A DNA stretch of 64,000 nucleotides from Sphingomonadaceae bacterium (GCA_030147805.1 JASBUR010000019.1:41560-105559); one strand, 5' to 3'; shown: positions 6,067-14,977, counted from the stretch's first letter. Notes: a model not told the origin generated them from the sequence alone. Numbers and translations: made by a program.

Positions 6067-7517
6067 CGCCCCGCTGCCCGGACGGCTTCGGCGCGACGGA
6101 CAGCCTCGAGCGCCGGATCGCGCCCGGCCGCGTAAGCGTCGAACGTCAGCGGCGCGGGGATATCGACACTGAGATCGTCAACGATCACCGGGAAGAGGTA
6201 GAAGACCCCCCAATAGCAGCGAAACAGGCCGCGGCATCCCTTCTGCAGGTCGTAGAAGGCGGTTGCATAGCGAGCGCGAAAGCCGCTGTTGGGCAGTTCA
6301 AAGCTCCAGCCTTCGGCCCAGAATTGCAGCCGATCGCCGATCTCCTCGCCGACGATCAGTGTGCGGTCTGGAGCCGCTTCCTTTGCGAAGGCCATGCTGA
6401 CGATCGCTGCCGAGAAGGTGTTGCCGCTGGTCAGAAGGTAAATGCGCCCGTCGGCACCGACCGCGTCGCCCAGCTCGACCATCAAATCGTGCGTGAGCGA
6501 AAGGTCGCCACCATGGTTGAAACGAAGGTCAACGATGATGGCGCGCGGGCGGTCGCGGCGGCTCCGCAGCATCTCGATGGCCGCTTGCGAAAAGTCGCGC
6601 AGGCTCTGCGCCGAGTCGTCGTTGAGGTTGGTGCGAAGATTAAAATAGACGGCCTCGAGCTCGGGGAGGTCCTGCCACCAATAGCCCCGCGCCGGACGAG
6701 CGAGGAAAAGCGGCGAACCCGCGGGCGCGAACGGAATCAGCCGAGGATCGTCGCGACGCCAGGGCATCGCCAGATCTCCAGGGAAGGTTCCGGTATCGAC
6801 GGAGCGCGCATCGAGGGGCGGCAGCGTACGGTCGATCGTCGCGCCCTCTGCGCGGACGAAGCGCAAGGTGGGCGCCCCACCGGAGAGACCAACCGCGTCC
6901 AGGAACGCCGGCGTTTCGATCAGCAAGGGCGCGACCACGCGGTAGTTGGCGTCCGTGCCCCCAAAGGCGTCCCGAAACCGCCGCGCGACTTCGGCAACGC
7001 TCACGCCGTCGATGTGGGTAACGCGGAGGCCCAGCAGATCGCGGTGGTCCCGCGATGCGCGCAGGACGCGCAACTCCTCGCCGAAAAAGGCCATCCGCAC
7101 CGGAAGACGGGGAAAGCGACGGACCATCGCGGCGGCGGAAGCATTGGAGTGGCCATTGTCGATCGTCGCCTGAGCCCGGGCGAGCCCGAGCATGAACTCG
7201 GCGTCGCTCAACGCTCCCGCCCGCCGGTGCAGATCGGCAACCACGGCATCAAAGCGGGCGCGCGTCTCGTCGGTCATCGAGCGCTCGTATCGGCGGACAT
7301 GCGCGAAATGCCGCAAATCCTGGAGCCGCGCTTCCGTCGGCGAGCGCGGCTCGCTCAGCCAGAAGGGGGGGATCGGGATGGGATGGAACGCGATGATCGC
7401 GGCGGCAATGAGCAGCCATTTGCGTCCGAGCCATAACATGGCACCGATCGCGGCCAGGCGCAGCCACCAGGGGGTTGCCCGCCACTTCGCGCCCAGCGCC
7501 CGTAAAATCCTTCGCAT
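6063..7517 (-). CDS. Membrane-anchored peptidase S41-like protein
   Basis: The protein has 484 residues. After a basic N-terminus it has a transmembrane stretch at about 21-45, so the rest is likely periplasmic. S41 (tail-specific protease) features are an early histidine motif (IDNGHSN, His123), the strand AIIVDLRFNHGGD near 327-337, and the serine motif TSGNTFSAAI with Ser369. The lysine of the CtpA-type Ser-Lys dyad is not present; the corresponding site reads GEEIGD. Together with His123 this fits the Ser-His-Glu type of S41 members (interphotoreceptor-binding-protein / tricorn branch). The substrate is unknown. It lies 68 bases after the SnoaL-like gene and overlaps the DUF2306 gene. Confidence 0.75.
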   Translation of the reverse strand: MRRILRALGAKWRATPWWLRLAAIGAMLWLGRKWLLIAAAIIAFHPIPIPPFWLSEPRSPTEARLQDLRHFAHVRRYERSMTDETRARFDAVVADLHRRAGALSDAEFMLGLARAQATIDNGHSNASAAAMVRRFPRLPVRMAFFGEELRVLRASRDHRDLLGLRVTHIDGVSVAEVARRFRDAFGGTDANYRVVAPLLIETPAFLDAVGLSGGAPTLRFVRAEGATIDRTLPPLDARSVDTGTFPGDLAMPWRRDDPRLIPFAPAGSPLFLARPARGYWWQDLPELEAVYFNLRTNLNDDSAQSLRDFSQAAIEMLRSRRDRPRAIIVDLRFNHGGDLSLTHDLMVELGDAVGADGRIYLLTSGNTFSAAIVSMAFAKEAAPDRTLIVGEEIGDRLQFWAEGWSFELPNSGFRARYATAFYDLQKGCRGLFRCYWGVFYLFPVIVDDLSVDIPAPLTFDAYAAGRDPALEAVRRAEAVRAAGR

Positions 7518-7585
7518 GTCAGCCCCCAGACGTCGTCGACGTCATGTTCCCCCGCCCGTACATCCTTGCCGGGCCCACAGCCGTT

Positions 7586-8185
7586 TCAGCGGCCCATCGC
7601 TGCAACGGCAATCCCCGGCGGCGGACTCACCCGAAGCAACCCGCCGGCGCGCGCAGCCTGCGAACGGCCGCTCGCACTGACGCCCCGGTCGCTCCCCGTG
7701 CCGGGCAGGCGCTGCTCCTCGATGACGGGACGGGCATAGTTGGCGAAATCCTCGTGCCGCACGATCCTGCCGCCGCTGACGGTCAGCGCGATCACCTGCT
7801 CGGCGCGCCACCGATAGCCTTTCGTCGCGCCGGGCGCGGCGCTCAGCGTGTTGACCTTGCCGGCGAAGACCACGACTCCATTGCTCTCGAAGACGATCGG
7901 AAAGTCCAATCCGAGTTCGATCACGCCGCTCTTCGCGCCGAACTCGCGCAACATGGCGAGCACGGCCGTGCGCCCCTCGTAGACCGGGAGGGAGCGCGGA
8001 TCGGGATTGGTCCGGTCGACGAAGGCGATGTCGTCGGCCATGAAGGGTTCCATGGCGCTCCAGTCGGCGCGCGAATAGGCCTCGACATAGGCGCGCGCCA
8101 GCTTCTCGGCGGCCGAAGGCTCCGCTGCAGCCACGGCGAACGGTGCGACGATCATGGCGATTCCGCTGGCGACCGCTCTCAGCAC
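7586..8185 (-). CDS. Secreted SnoaL / NTF2-like protein
   Basis: The 199-residue protein begins at GTG 8185, seven bases inside the end of the preceding gene, with GGGAG ten bases upstream. Residues 1-21 form a signal peptide ending AVAAA. Residues 25-145 have the cone-shaped SnoaL-like pattern: ARAYVEAYSRADWSAMEPFMADD and, later, VIALTVSGGRIVRHEDFANY. Many members are enzymes or small-ligand binders, but no catalytic set can be assigned. The last 50 residues, rich in Gly, Ala and Arg, are outside the usual fold and could be a low-complexity tail or a weakly conserved extension. It belongs to the leftward chain with the S41-like genes. Confidence 0.7.
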   Translation of the reverse strand: MLRAVASGIAMIVAPFAVAAAEPSAAEKLARAYVEAYSRADWSAMEPFMADDIAFVDRTNPDPRSLPVYEGRTAVLAMLREFGAKSGVIELGLDFPIVFESNGVVVFAGKVNTLSAAPGATKGYRWRAEQVIALTVSGGRIVRHEDFANYARPVIEEQRLPGTGSDRGVSASGRSQAARAGGLLRVSPPPGIAVAAMGR

Positions 8186-8748
8186 GACGGCGCGCTCCCG
8201 GCGCCGTCCCGCCAGGCATCGAAGCGCGTCTGCGGTTTCCAGCTGGCGCCCCTGTCGTTCGACGCCTCGACGATCATCGACCAGCCGCCCGATGTCGGCA
8301 GGAAGCTCAGGCGGTTGAAATATTTGACACCCCTGTAGGCGTAGTGGGTCCCCGAACCCACATTCGATACGACGAGGGCGCCATCGGCACCGAAGTCGCC
8401 GTCATAGATATCGATCAGTCCCGACTGATCGTCGCGCGACGCGATCCGATAGCGCCCCTGCGCATGGTCGTATGAGAAGACGATGATGTAGCGGTATTTG
8501 CCGCTGACCATCTCGGTCTCGAGATACAGATCGTTGAGGCTCGGCCGAAAATGCGCGGCCTTTGCGGTCCCCGCGCCCCAGCCGCCGGCCTTGTCGGCGT
8601 TTCGCATGCAGCCGCGCCAATCGCCCTTCAGGAACTGCAGACGCTCGACGCCGGCGCGCAGCTTCGTCCGGAAATCGTCCTGCGCCGACGCCGCGGGCGC
8701 CCACAGCACGGCGGCGCACGTCATCGCAACTGTCCATCGACCCTTCAT
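8179..8748 (-). CDS. Small secreted protein of unknown function
   Basis: The frame is open to 8871, but the ATG at 8748 gives an ideal signal peptide (basic MKGR, hydrophobic core, cleavage after APAASAQ), so 189 residues are predicted. The mature part looks like a beta-barrel lipid-binding or lipocalin-type fold, with patterns such as LKGDWRGC, LYLETEMVSGKYRYIIVFSYD and YRGVKYFNRLSF; this is an impression from strand periodicity only. Two cysteines occur, one near the start of the mature domain and one at the last residue. It ends seven bases inside the start of the SnoaL-like gene. Confidence 0.65.
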   Translation of the reverse strand: MKGRWTVAMTCAAVLWAPAASAQDDFRTKLRAGVERLQFLKGDWRGCMRNADKAGGWGAGTAKAAHFRPSLNDLYLETEMVSGKYRYIIVFSYDHAQGRYRIASRDDQSGLIDIYDGDFGADGALVVSNVGSGTHYAYRGVKYFNRLSFLPTSGGWSMIVEASNDRGASWKPQTRFDAWRDGAGSAPSC

Positions 8749-8870
8749 CGTCGTCCGTCTCCGTCGATCACTTGCCCCCGCATGCCGGGGCCACCGGGGA
8801 CCTGCGAGCGACGAGGGACGAAAGCGCGAAACCGGTACGCGAACGTTGCGGGTCCGCCCCGACGACGCCA

Positions 8871-10358
8871 CTATTTCTGCAGGGCGCGGTAGCGCCGCTC
8901 GTCCGCGGCGTTGAGCAGCACCGCCGTTTCGCCGAGCGGTCGGAACGGGAAGGTGCCGCCGGCAAAGCGCCAGCCTTCGTCCGCCATCGCCATCACCGCA
9001 TATTCAGGCTGCGGCGGCTGTCTGGCGCCGTGGTAGCGCGAGCGGATCGTGAACAGCACATAGTCGACGTCCTCGCGGTAGCAGTGTCCGTGCTCGGTAC
9101 AGGGGATCTGCGCGGCGCTGACGCGCAGCGCCCTGTCGATGTCGAACTCCGCCAGCCCCCCCGTGCGGCGCTGCGCGGCCCGCATCCCGCGGCTCCAGCG
9201 GCCGGCGCTTCTCCAATAGCGTATCCCGGGGTGGGTCAGCAGCCACTGCGTTCGGAAGGCGCCGGCGCGAAAGGCGTCGGCCCATTGCAGGAAGGCGGCG
9301 CGCGCCGCATCGATCGCCGGATCGACGGCGCCGGGCGGCGCCGCAGCCCGGTCCGCTCCGAACCGCGCCAGCGCCGTCGCCAGCGCGTCGGGGGCCGCGA
9401 CGGGAATATGCGGCTCGATCCCCCGACCTTCGATCACGCCGGCGCGCCAGGAGACGTAGCTGGCGATCGGCGCATAGAGCTGCAGCCCCTGCGGGAGGTC
9501 GAAGGGCATCTGCGAAAGCATCTGGCCCGCGGTTCGTTCGCCGACGATGATCGCGCCCGCCGACGCGGCGAGCGCGTCGGCGGTCATCTCGGCGGCGCTG
9601 GCGGTCCGTCGGCTGGTCAGCACATAGCCCGGGCCGCCGAAATGCGGGGCCGCGGGTTGGAACTGGACGCGCGTCACCGGCGCCGCGACGACGTCGCGCC
9701 AGAACGACCGGATCGACCATCCCGTCCAGGGCGAGAGACCATTCACCGCCGCCCGCGGCGGGGGCGCGCGATGCGCGCGCGTCCACTTGCGCGAATAGAA
9801 GGCGCCCGCGTCATGCGGCCGCTGGATGAGATGGGCGGCGAGCGCGACCCCGACGAAGGCGCCGCCGCCGTTCGATCGCAGATCGACGATCAGCCCGCGC
9901 GCCGGCCGCGCCGCCACCTCGGCCATCGACGCGTGTACGCGGGCGATCGTGTCGCTTCCCATCATCGTGTTGATCGTGAGGATGGCGACGTCGCCCCGCC
10001 ATTCGAGGCTCAGCGCCTTGGGCCCGGCCTCCATGGCGTCGAGCATCGCCGCGGTCGCCTCGGCCGTGCCGTGCGCGGGGGTCAGGCGCACATGCGATGT
10101 CGGCCCGGCCTGCCAGAGCCGATTATAGGCCTCGGCAAAGGCCTTCGGATCGCTCGCCGCTTGATCGAGCGCCGCCGCCTCGGTCCGCACCTTGGCGTAG
10201 CTCTCGGTCACGAGGACGGCGGGATCGAAGATGTTGCGTCGCAGCACGTCGTCGATGACGACCGAAAGCGCCGCCGCGGGCGGTTGCGGCGCTTCGCCCG
10301 CGGCGGCGAGCAGCGTGACCGCAGCGGCGGCGAGGATCGGCAGCACCAGGATACGCAT
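8871..10358 (-). CDS. Secreted peptidase S41-like protein
   Basis: A 495-residue protein with a signal peptide (MRILVLPILAAAAVTLLAAA) preceded by a clear GGAG site. An early histidine motif (TSHVRL, His89), a GLIVDLRSNGGG strand (about 155-166), and the serine motif RRTASAAEM with Ser254 place it in the S41 family. The site where CtpA-type proteases have the catalytic lysine reads GERTAGQ, so the Ser-His-Glu branch is more likely. A C-terminal domain of about 150 residues follows the catalytic domain. It starts 100 bases after the LytTR response regulator gene and leads the chain of secreted-protein genes. Confidence 0.8.
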   Translation of the reverse strand: MRILVLPILAAAAVTLLAAAGEAPQPPAAALSVVIDDVLRRNIFDPAVLVTESYAKVRTEAAALDQAASDPKAFAEAYNRLWQAGPTSHVRLTPAHGTAEATAAMLDAMEAGPKALSLEWRGDVAILTINTMMGSDTIARVHASMAEVAARPARGLIVDLRSNGGGAFVGVALAAHLIQRPHDAGAFYSRKWTRAHRAPPPRAAVNGLSPWTGWSIRSFWRDVVAAPVTRVQFQPAAPHFGGPGYVLTSRRTASAAEMTADALAASAGAIIVGERTAGQMLSQMPFDLPQGLQLYAPIASYVSWRAGVIEGRGIEPHIPVAAPDALATALARFGADRAAAPPGAVDPAIDAARAAFLQWADAFRAGAFRTQWLLTHPGIRYWRSAGRWSRGMRAAQRRTGGLAEFDIDRALRVSAAQIPCTEHGHCYREDVDYVLFTIRSRYHGARQPPQPEYAVMAMADEGWRFAGGTFPFRPLGETAVLLNAADERRYRALQK

Positions 10359-10458
10359 CGACTCTCCGGCGAGAATTCGGGGTCCCGCCGGCCAATCTAG
10401 CGACCGGCGCGCCGCGCTGCAGCGGAATTCACGTCACCGAAGCGGCCTTTGGTCCCGG

Positions 10459-11235
10459 TCAACATCCCAGCTCGCGGCGAACGGCATCGACATGCTGCTC
10501 GCTGACCGGCGGCCGGGCTCCCGACGCCATCGTCGCGCGATATTTGTCGGCGCCGTCCACGATCAGCCCGCGCAGCCGCTTCCGCCGGACGATCGCCGTG
10601 CGGTGCACGCGCAGGAACTCGGCGGGCGGGAGGCGTCGCTCGATCTCGCGCAGGGCACAGCGGTGCAGGACCGAGCGGCCGGCGAGATGCAACTCCACAT
10701 AGTTGCCGGCGGTCCCGATCCATTCGACCTCGTCGATTGCAATCCGCTCGATCATGCCGATCGAGCGGATGGTCAGAAACTCGAGCGGCGGTGGCGCCTG
10801 CCCGGCGCACCGCCTTCCCTGGTCGTCGGCAAAGGCGACCACGGCCTGCGCCATGGCCGCGCGATAGGACAGCATCGTCTCGACGCGCTCGATCAACCGC
10901 GCGAAGCGGGCATCGTCGAAAGGCTTCAGCAGATAATCGAGCGCAAAGAGATCGAACGCGTCGATCGCGCGATCGTCGAAGGCCGTGACGAAGGCGATGC
11001 AGGGCGCGTCGGCGCGCGCCGCCAGTTCGCCGGCGAAATCGATGCCGCTCTCGCCCGGCATGCGGATATCCAGGAGCACGAGGTCGACGCGCCGTCGCGC
11101 CAGCCGTTCACGCGCCTCGCCGACGCTGGCGCACTGGCCGGCCAGCGCCCACCCGGGATGGAGCGCGAGCGCGGCGGCGAGATTTTGCCGCGCCAGCGGC
11201 TCGTCATCGACGATCAGGGCCAGGCGGCTTGTCAT
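10459..11235 (-). CDS. LytTR-family response regulator
   Basis: A 258-residue response regulator with an N-terminal receiver domain and C-terminal LytTR DNA-binding domain. In the receiver the acidic pair is at VDDEP, the phosphorylated aspartate is Asp56 (LVLLDIRMPG) and the conserved lysine is Lys104 (YLLKPFDD). The LytTR part (about 155-255) contains EWIGTAGNYVELHL and FLRVHRTAIVR, both typical. Such regulators bind direct repeats upstream of target genes. It overlaps its histidine kinase gene by 32 bases. The next gene downstream is the S41-like gene, a plausible target. Confidence 0.93.
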   Translation of the reverse strand: MTSRLALIVDDEPLARQNLAAALALHPGWALAGQCASVGEARERLARRRVDLVLLDIRMPGESGIDFAGELAARADAPCIAFVTAFDDRAIDAFDLFALDYLLKPFDDARFARLIERVETMLSYRAAMAQAVVAFADDQGRRCAGQAPPPLEFLTIRSIGMIERIAIDEVEWIGTAGNYVELHLAGRSVLHRCALREIERRLPPAEFLRVHRTAIVRRKRLRGLIVDGADKYRATMASGARPPVSEQHVDAVRRELGC

Positions 11236-12337
11236 CGATCGCCTCCACAGGGATTTCGAGGGTGGCGACGAACCGATCGGCGTGCTGCTCGGTCGTCAGG
11301 AGGGCGCGCGACCCATAGAGCGCCGCGAGCCGGTCGCGGGTGATCGCGAGGCCCATGTTGGTGCCCGGCGGCGCGGGTTGCGTGAAATTCGGGTCGAGGC
11401 TGTTGGCCACGCGGAAGCGCATCATGTCGGCACCGCTCAGCTTCAGTTCGATCGATATCGATCCCGGGGCGGGGCTTCGCTCGACGCCATGCTTGACGGC
11501 ATTTTCGACCAGCGGCTGCAGCAGCAGCGGCGGGCAGGCCAGTTCCGACCATCGGCCGTCTTCGACATCGACGGCGATGCTCAGTCGCTCGCCATGCCTC
11601 AGCCGCTGCAGGCGCAGATATTGTGCGATGAAGACGATCTCCGCGGCCATCGACATCCAGCCGGATCGACTCGCCCGCAGCGCATGGCGGATGAGATCGC
11701 TCAGCTCGGTGAGCGCGGCGAGCGCAGCACCCCGCTCGCCCGTCCGCACGAGCGCCGAGACGCTGTTCAGGCTGTTGAACAGGAAGTGCGGCTCGAGCTG
11801 TCCCTGCAGGAGCGTGAGCCGCAGCTGCAGATTCTCCGAGCGTTCGCGGTGGAGGGCGAGATCGCGCTCGACGGTTCGTTGCCACGCCGCCATTGCCAGA
11901 TGGGCAGCGCAGGTGCCCGTCAGGATCATCACATCGGTCCACCAGCCGAACCGGCTCTGGCTGGCGATGACCGCGGAGAGCTGCGCGAGCGGCCGGCCTT
12001 CCTGAATGACTTCGACGAGGGCTTGATAGACCAGGTAGGCTGGAAAGAAGACGATCAGCACGCTCGCCATGAGTCCGGCGACCCACAGCGGTCGCTCTCC
12101 CAGCCGGGGCCAGCGCGCAAAGGCAACGTAGAGTCCCCAGCTCAACAGCATCAGCGGCACGAAATAGGGTAGTGCGGCCACGATCGCGTCCGCCGGGGGT
12201 GGCGCGGCGCCGCGCGCCCGTGCGTCGAACAGACGGGCCACTGCCATCGCGGCTGCCAGCAGTCCCCAGGTGGCGATGGCGATGAGCAGCGCGCGCCATG
12301 GCGACGGATGGCCCAGGGGAGTGGCGCCCTTCTTCAT
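11204..12337 (-). CDS. LytS/YehU-type membrane sensor histidine kinase
   Basis: The protein has 377 residues. Four hydrophobic segments (about 15-35, 53-73, 86-106, 132-152) are followed by a coiled-coil linker and the His_kinase domain with His184 in LEPHFLFNSLNSVS. The C-terminal ATPase domain has the VENAVKHG N-box and GLAITRDRLAALYG G-box features. No separate sensory domain is visible, so the signal is probably read by the membrane part. It is the first gene of the two-component pair and is transcribed leftward into the response regulator gene. Confidence 0.92.
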   Translation of the reverse strand: MKKGATPLGHPSPWRALLIAIATWGLLAAAMAVARLFDARARGAAPPPADAIVAALPYFVPLMLLSWGLYVAFARWPRLGERPLWVAGLMASVLIVFFPAYLVYQALVEVIQEGRPLAQLSAVIASQSRFGWWTDVMILTGTCAAHLAMAAWQRTVERDLALHRERSENLQLRLTLLQGQLEPHFLFNSLNSVSALVRTGERGAALAALTELSDLIRHALRASRSGWMSMAAEIVFIAQYLRLQRLRHGERLSIAVDVEDGRWSELACPPLLLQPLVENAVKHGVERSPAPGSISIELKLSGADMMRFRVANSLDPNFTQPAPPGTNMGLAITRDRLAALYGSRALLTTEQHADRFVATLEIPVEAIDDKPPGPDRR

Positions 12338-12625
12338 CCCCCGAACCTAGGGCGGGCGCGCCAGCCCGTCACCGCACTTTGCGTCGTCAAAGCGCTGTTT
12401 CGCCCCCCGCGGCTTGACGCGGCCGGCTTTTCCACTGCGCGCCTGGCGCTTGCCATCGCCAGCGGATCCGGTCGTCGGAAGGTTGATGTCGCCAAGGCAG
12501 GCTTTCGCCCCATCGCCGTTGCCGTCGCCGTGCCACCGGACTGACAGTGGCGCGGATACTTCCTGCCCGTGCCGGGTAAAGCCCGTCGGCGCCGCCCCGG
12601 CACGGCCCCTGCGAAAGGCCCGATC

Positions 12626-13156
12626 ATGACATTTGCCCGCACGTTCCTCGTCGCGGCGCTCGCCGCCACAGCGATGCCCGTAGGCGCGCAGACCCCGGCC
12701 CCGCGGACCGGCCCGACGGCCTATCTGCAGGCCGGCGCGGCAACGGCGCCGGTCGCCGACGCCTATCTGAAGGCCTATATCGGCCTGGACTGGGATCGTC
12801 TGGAGACGATGCTCGCCGACGATGCCAGCTTCCACGATCCGACGGCCGCGCGCCTGTTCACCGGTCTCGCCGCGCAAGGCAAGGCGCGGATGATGACTAC
12901 CTTTCGCACCAACTATGCCGGGCTGAAGCGTATGGCGTTCCGCTCGACGCGAACGATCCACTCGGGCGATCTCGCCCTCTACGAAGGCGATCTCGATTAC
13001 ACGCTCGATATGGGCGATGGGCGCGATGTGACGAGCGTCGCGCCGATGGTGATCGTGATCGAGGTCAGGGACGGCAAGGTCGCCAGCCACCGCGACTATG
13101 TCGACTACGCGCCCTTCATCGCGGCCGAGCGCGCCAGCCGCCCGGCGAAGAAGTAG
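12626..13156 (+). CDS. Secreted SnoaL-like protein (paralogue A)
   Basis: The frame opens at 12569 but the ATG at 12626 gives a proper signal peptide (MTFARTFLVAALAATAMPVGAQ), leaving 176 residues. The mature part has the SnoaL-like pattern VADAYLKAYIGLDWDRLETMLADDASFHDPTA, followed by YEGDLDYTLDMGDGRDVTS and SHRDYVDYAPF. This pattern is repeated almost residue for residue in the convergent gene at 13276-13815, so the two genes are paralogues from a local duplication. The role is unknown; the secreted form suggests a periplasmic enzyme or ligand-binding protein. Confidence 0.75.
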   Translation: MTFARTFLVAALAATAMPVGAQTPAPRTGPTAYLQAGAATAPVADAYLKAYIGLDWDRLETMLADDASFHDPTAARLFTGLAAQGKARMMTTFRTNYAGLKRMAFRSTRTIHSGDLALYEGDLDYTLDMGDGRDVTSVAPMVIVIEVRDGKVASHRDYVDYAPFIAAERASRPAKK

Positions 13157-13275
13157 CGGCGCCCGCGGCCGGGGGCGGCGCGCCGCCCGCCAGGGCCATC
13201 CGGCGGCTCACCCAACCGAACGGCTCGTGCCATTCGTCCGCGTCCGGGCCGAGGCGTGCAGGACAGCGAGCCGGC

Positions 13276-13815
13276 TCACTTGCGCGGCGGTCGGTTGGCG
13301 CGTTCGGCGAGGACGAACGGCGCATAGTCGACATAGTCACGGTGGCTGAAGATCTTGCCGTCCTTCACCTCGAGCACGACGACCATCGGGGTGGTGCTGC
13401 TGACGTCGCGGCCGTCGCGCATATCGATCGTCATGTCGAGATCGCCTTCGTAGATGGCGAAATTCCCCGAATAGAGCGCTCGCTGCTGCCGGAAGTCGAA
13501 CGCCTTCACCCCGGCGAACACCGTGCGGAGGCCCGTCATCACCTGCGTTTTGCCGATCGCTCCTCCCCCGGCGCCGAACAACAGGGTGGCCGTCGGATCG
13601 TTGAGGCTGACGTCGTCTGCCAGGAGCGGCTCGAGCCGCGCCCAGTCCCGCGCGAAATAGGCCGCGAAATAGGCATCGGCGACGGGCCGCGTGGCGGCAC
13701 CGGCCGCCATATAGACGGCCGGGCCGGCCGCTGCGGCCGCCGGGGTCGATTGCGCCCGCACCTGTAGCGCGGTCAGGAGCAGGGCCGCGGCAAGGATCGG
13801 GGCCAGCTTGTTCAC
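13276..13815 (-). CDS. Secreted SnoaL-like protein (paralogue B)
   Basis: The start is GTG 13815, with GAGGAGG five bases upstream; the open frame extends to 13857 but lacks a comparable site. The 179-residue product has a signal peptide (VNKLAPILAAALLLTALQVRAQ) and a mature domain matching paralogue A at many positions: VADAYFAAYFARDWARLEPLLADD, YEGDLDMTIDMRDGRDVSS, SHRDYVDYAPF. A striking difference is a glycine-rich insertion (FGAGGGAIGK). The two genes face each other with 119 bases between stop codons. Confidence 0.75.
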   Translation of the reverse strand: MNKLAPILAAALLLTALQVRAQSTPAAAAAGPAVYMAAGAATRPVADAYFAAYFARDWARLEPLLADDVSLNDPTATLLFGAGGGAIGKTQVMTGLRTVFAGVKAFDFRQQRALYSGNFAIYEGDLDMTIDMRDGRDVSSTTPMVVVLEVKDGKIFSHRDYVDYAPFVLAERANRPPRK

Positions 13816-14323
13816 GATGTCCTCCTCGATCTGATCCGCCGGCCGGGCGGCGGTCACGCCCCGGAAACCACGAGCGATGAACCCATGGCCGTCGGACGGG
13901 TTGAATCAAGCGAGAAGGGACAAAGACCGATATTGGCGCCACCAACCCGCCCGCATGGCCAGCAGCGTCTGCCGGCGCGGCCCTCCTTCGTCGGGGTGGG
14001 CATAAGCGCTCGACCAGCGGGCTCCCGGCGCGAACCCGGGTTCGTCCACCCGATTTCGGAGCGTTGCGCAGCGGTGCGGAGCCGGCTGCGCCGTGGGGCG
14101 TCCCGGTCCGCCCGCCGCCCCGGCGCCCCGCACGGCGCCGGGCGGTCGCCTGTCGGCCGATCTTACACTTCTTCCGAGCGCCCAAAGTTAATCATATATT
14201 TTCGCGTCATTTTTCCTCTTGGCGCACTTATTGCTTCAAGTGCCGCGTGCGCGTGTCGCAGCGTTTCCCCATCCCGCAGTCCGAACATGTCGACACCGTC
14301 TGTCCGCCGGAGATTCTGACGCC
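13816..14323. other. Intergenic region upstream of the recombinase-like gene
   Basis: About 500 bases without a convincing gene. The left part is very GC-rich with partial inverted repeats around 14020-14040 and 14090-14130. The right part (about 14160-14240) contains an unusually AT-rich stretch for this window, with AAAGTTAATCATATATTTT near its centre, which probably holds the promoter of the gene at 14324. No well-spaced -35/-10 pair was picked out. Confidence 0.45.
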
Positions 14324-14977
14324 ATGAAGGTAGGCTATGCGCGCATCGACGGAGATGAGCGGAGTCTCGACGAGCAGGAAATGTTGCTGCGCAAGGCGGG
14401 TTGCGAGCGGCTGTTCAGCGACGACGACACCGACGCGCGCCCGGCCAACCTCGGCCTGCTCGAATGCCTGTCGACGCTGAAGGCCGGCGACCTGCTCGTC
14501 ACCCCGCGCCTCGACCGGCCGGCGCATTCGCTGCCCAACCTCGTCGAGCTGCTCGATGATCTGGCGCGACGCGGGATCGGCTTCCGCTCGCTGCAGGAAG
14601 GCATCGACACCACCTCCGCCGACGGCGCGCTGGTCTCGCACGTCATCGGCGCGCTCGCCGAGTTCCAGCGGTCGCTGATCAGCGAAAAGACGCGCGCCGG
14701 CATGGCGGCGGCGCAAGCGCAGGGCCGGCATCTCGGCCGGCCGCGCTCGCTCGACGACGAGCAGATTGCCGCGGCGCGGATCGCCATCGAGCAGAACGGC
14801 CGCAGCGCCGCCGAGGTCGCCGCCAGCTTCGGCATCCATCCGCGCACCTTGCAGCGGCTGCTCCGCGAGCAGGCCGGCGTCCCGCGCGCCGCACCGCTCG
14901 CCGCGGCGCGACCGCTCGTCCGGGAGGCCACGTCGTCGGGGGCGCTCCCGTTTCGCCGGAGCGGCGAGAAGCGCTAG
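14324..14977 (+). CDS. Serine-recombinase-like protein lacking the catalytic serine
   Basis: The 217-residue protein follows the resolvase/invertase layout: N-terminal catalytic domain (about 1-135), then a helix-turn-helix (about 145-180, with EVAASFGIHPRTLQRLLRE), plus a 35-residue tail. Aligned with the resolvase motif YARVSTxxQSLDxQ it reads YARIDGDERSLDEQ, so the nucleophilic serine is replaced by aspartate (residue 9). In the second motif, LDRLGR is changed to LDRPAH, losing another active-site arginine. DNA cutting is therefore unlikely; DNA binding seems intact. It ends in a four-base stop-codon overlap with the PAS-GGDEF-EAL gene on the other strand. Confidence 0.8.
   Translation: MKVGYARIDGDERSLDEQEMLLRKAGCERLFSDDDTDARPANLGLLECLSTLKAGDLLVTPRLDRPAHSLPNLVELLDDLARRGIGFRSLQEGIDTTSADGALVSHVIGALAEFQRSLISEKTRAGMAAAQAQGRHLGRPRSLDDEQIAAARIAIEQNGRSAAEVAASFGIHPRTLQRLLREQAGVPRAAPLAAARPLVREATSSGALPFRRSGEKR

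Noticed and set aside
12347..13090. 247-codon minus-strand frame opposite SnoaL-like paralogue A
   Set aside because: Shadow; the plus strand has a signal peptide and a domain shared with its paralogue.
14020..14060. tRNA-like hairpin in the region before the recombinase-like gene
   Set aside because: A GC-rich inverted repeat resembles a T-arm but no acceptor stem, anticodon arm or D-arm can be formed.
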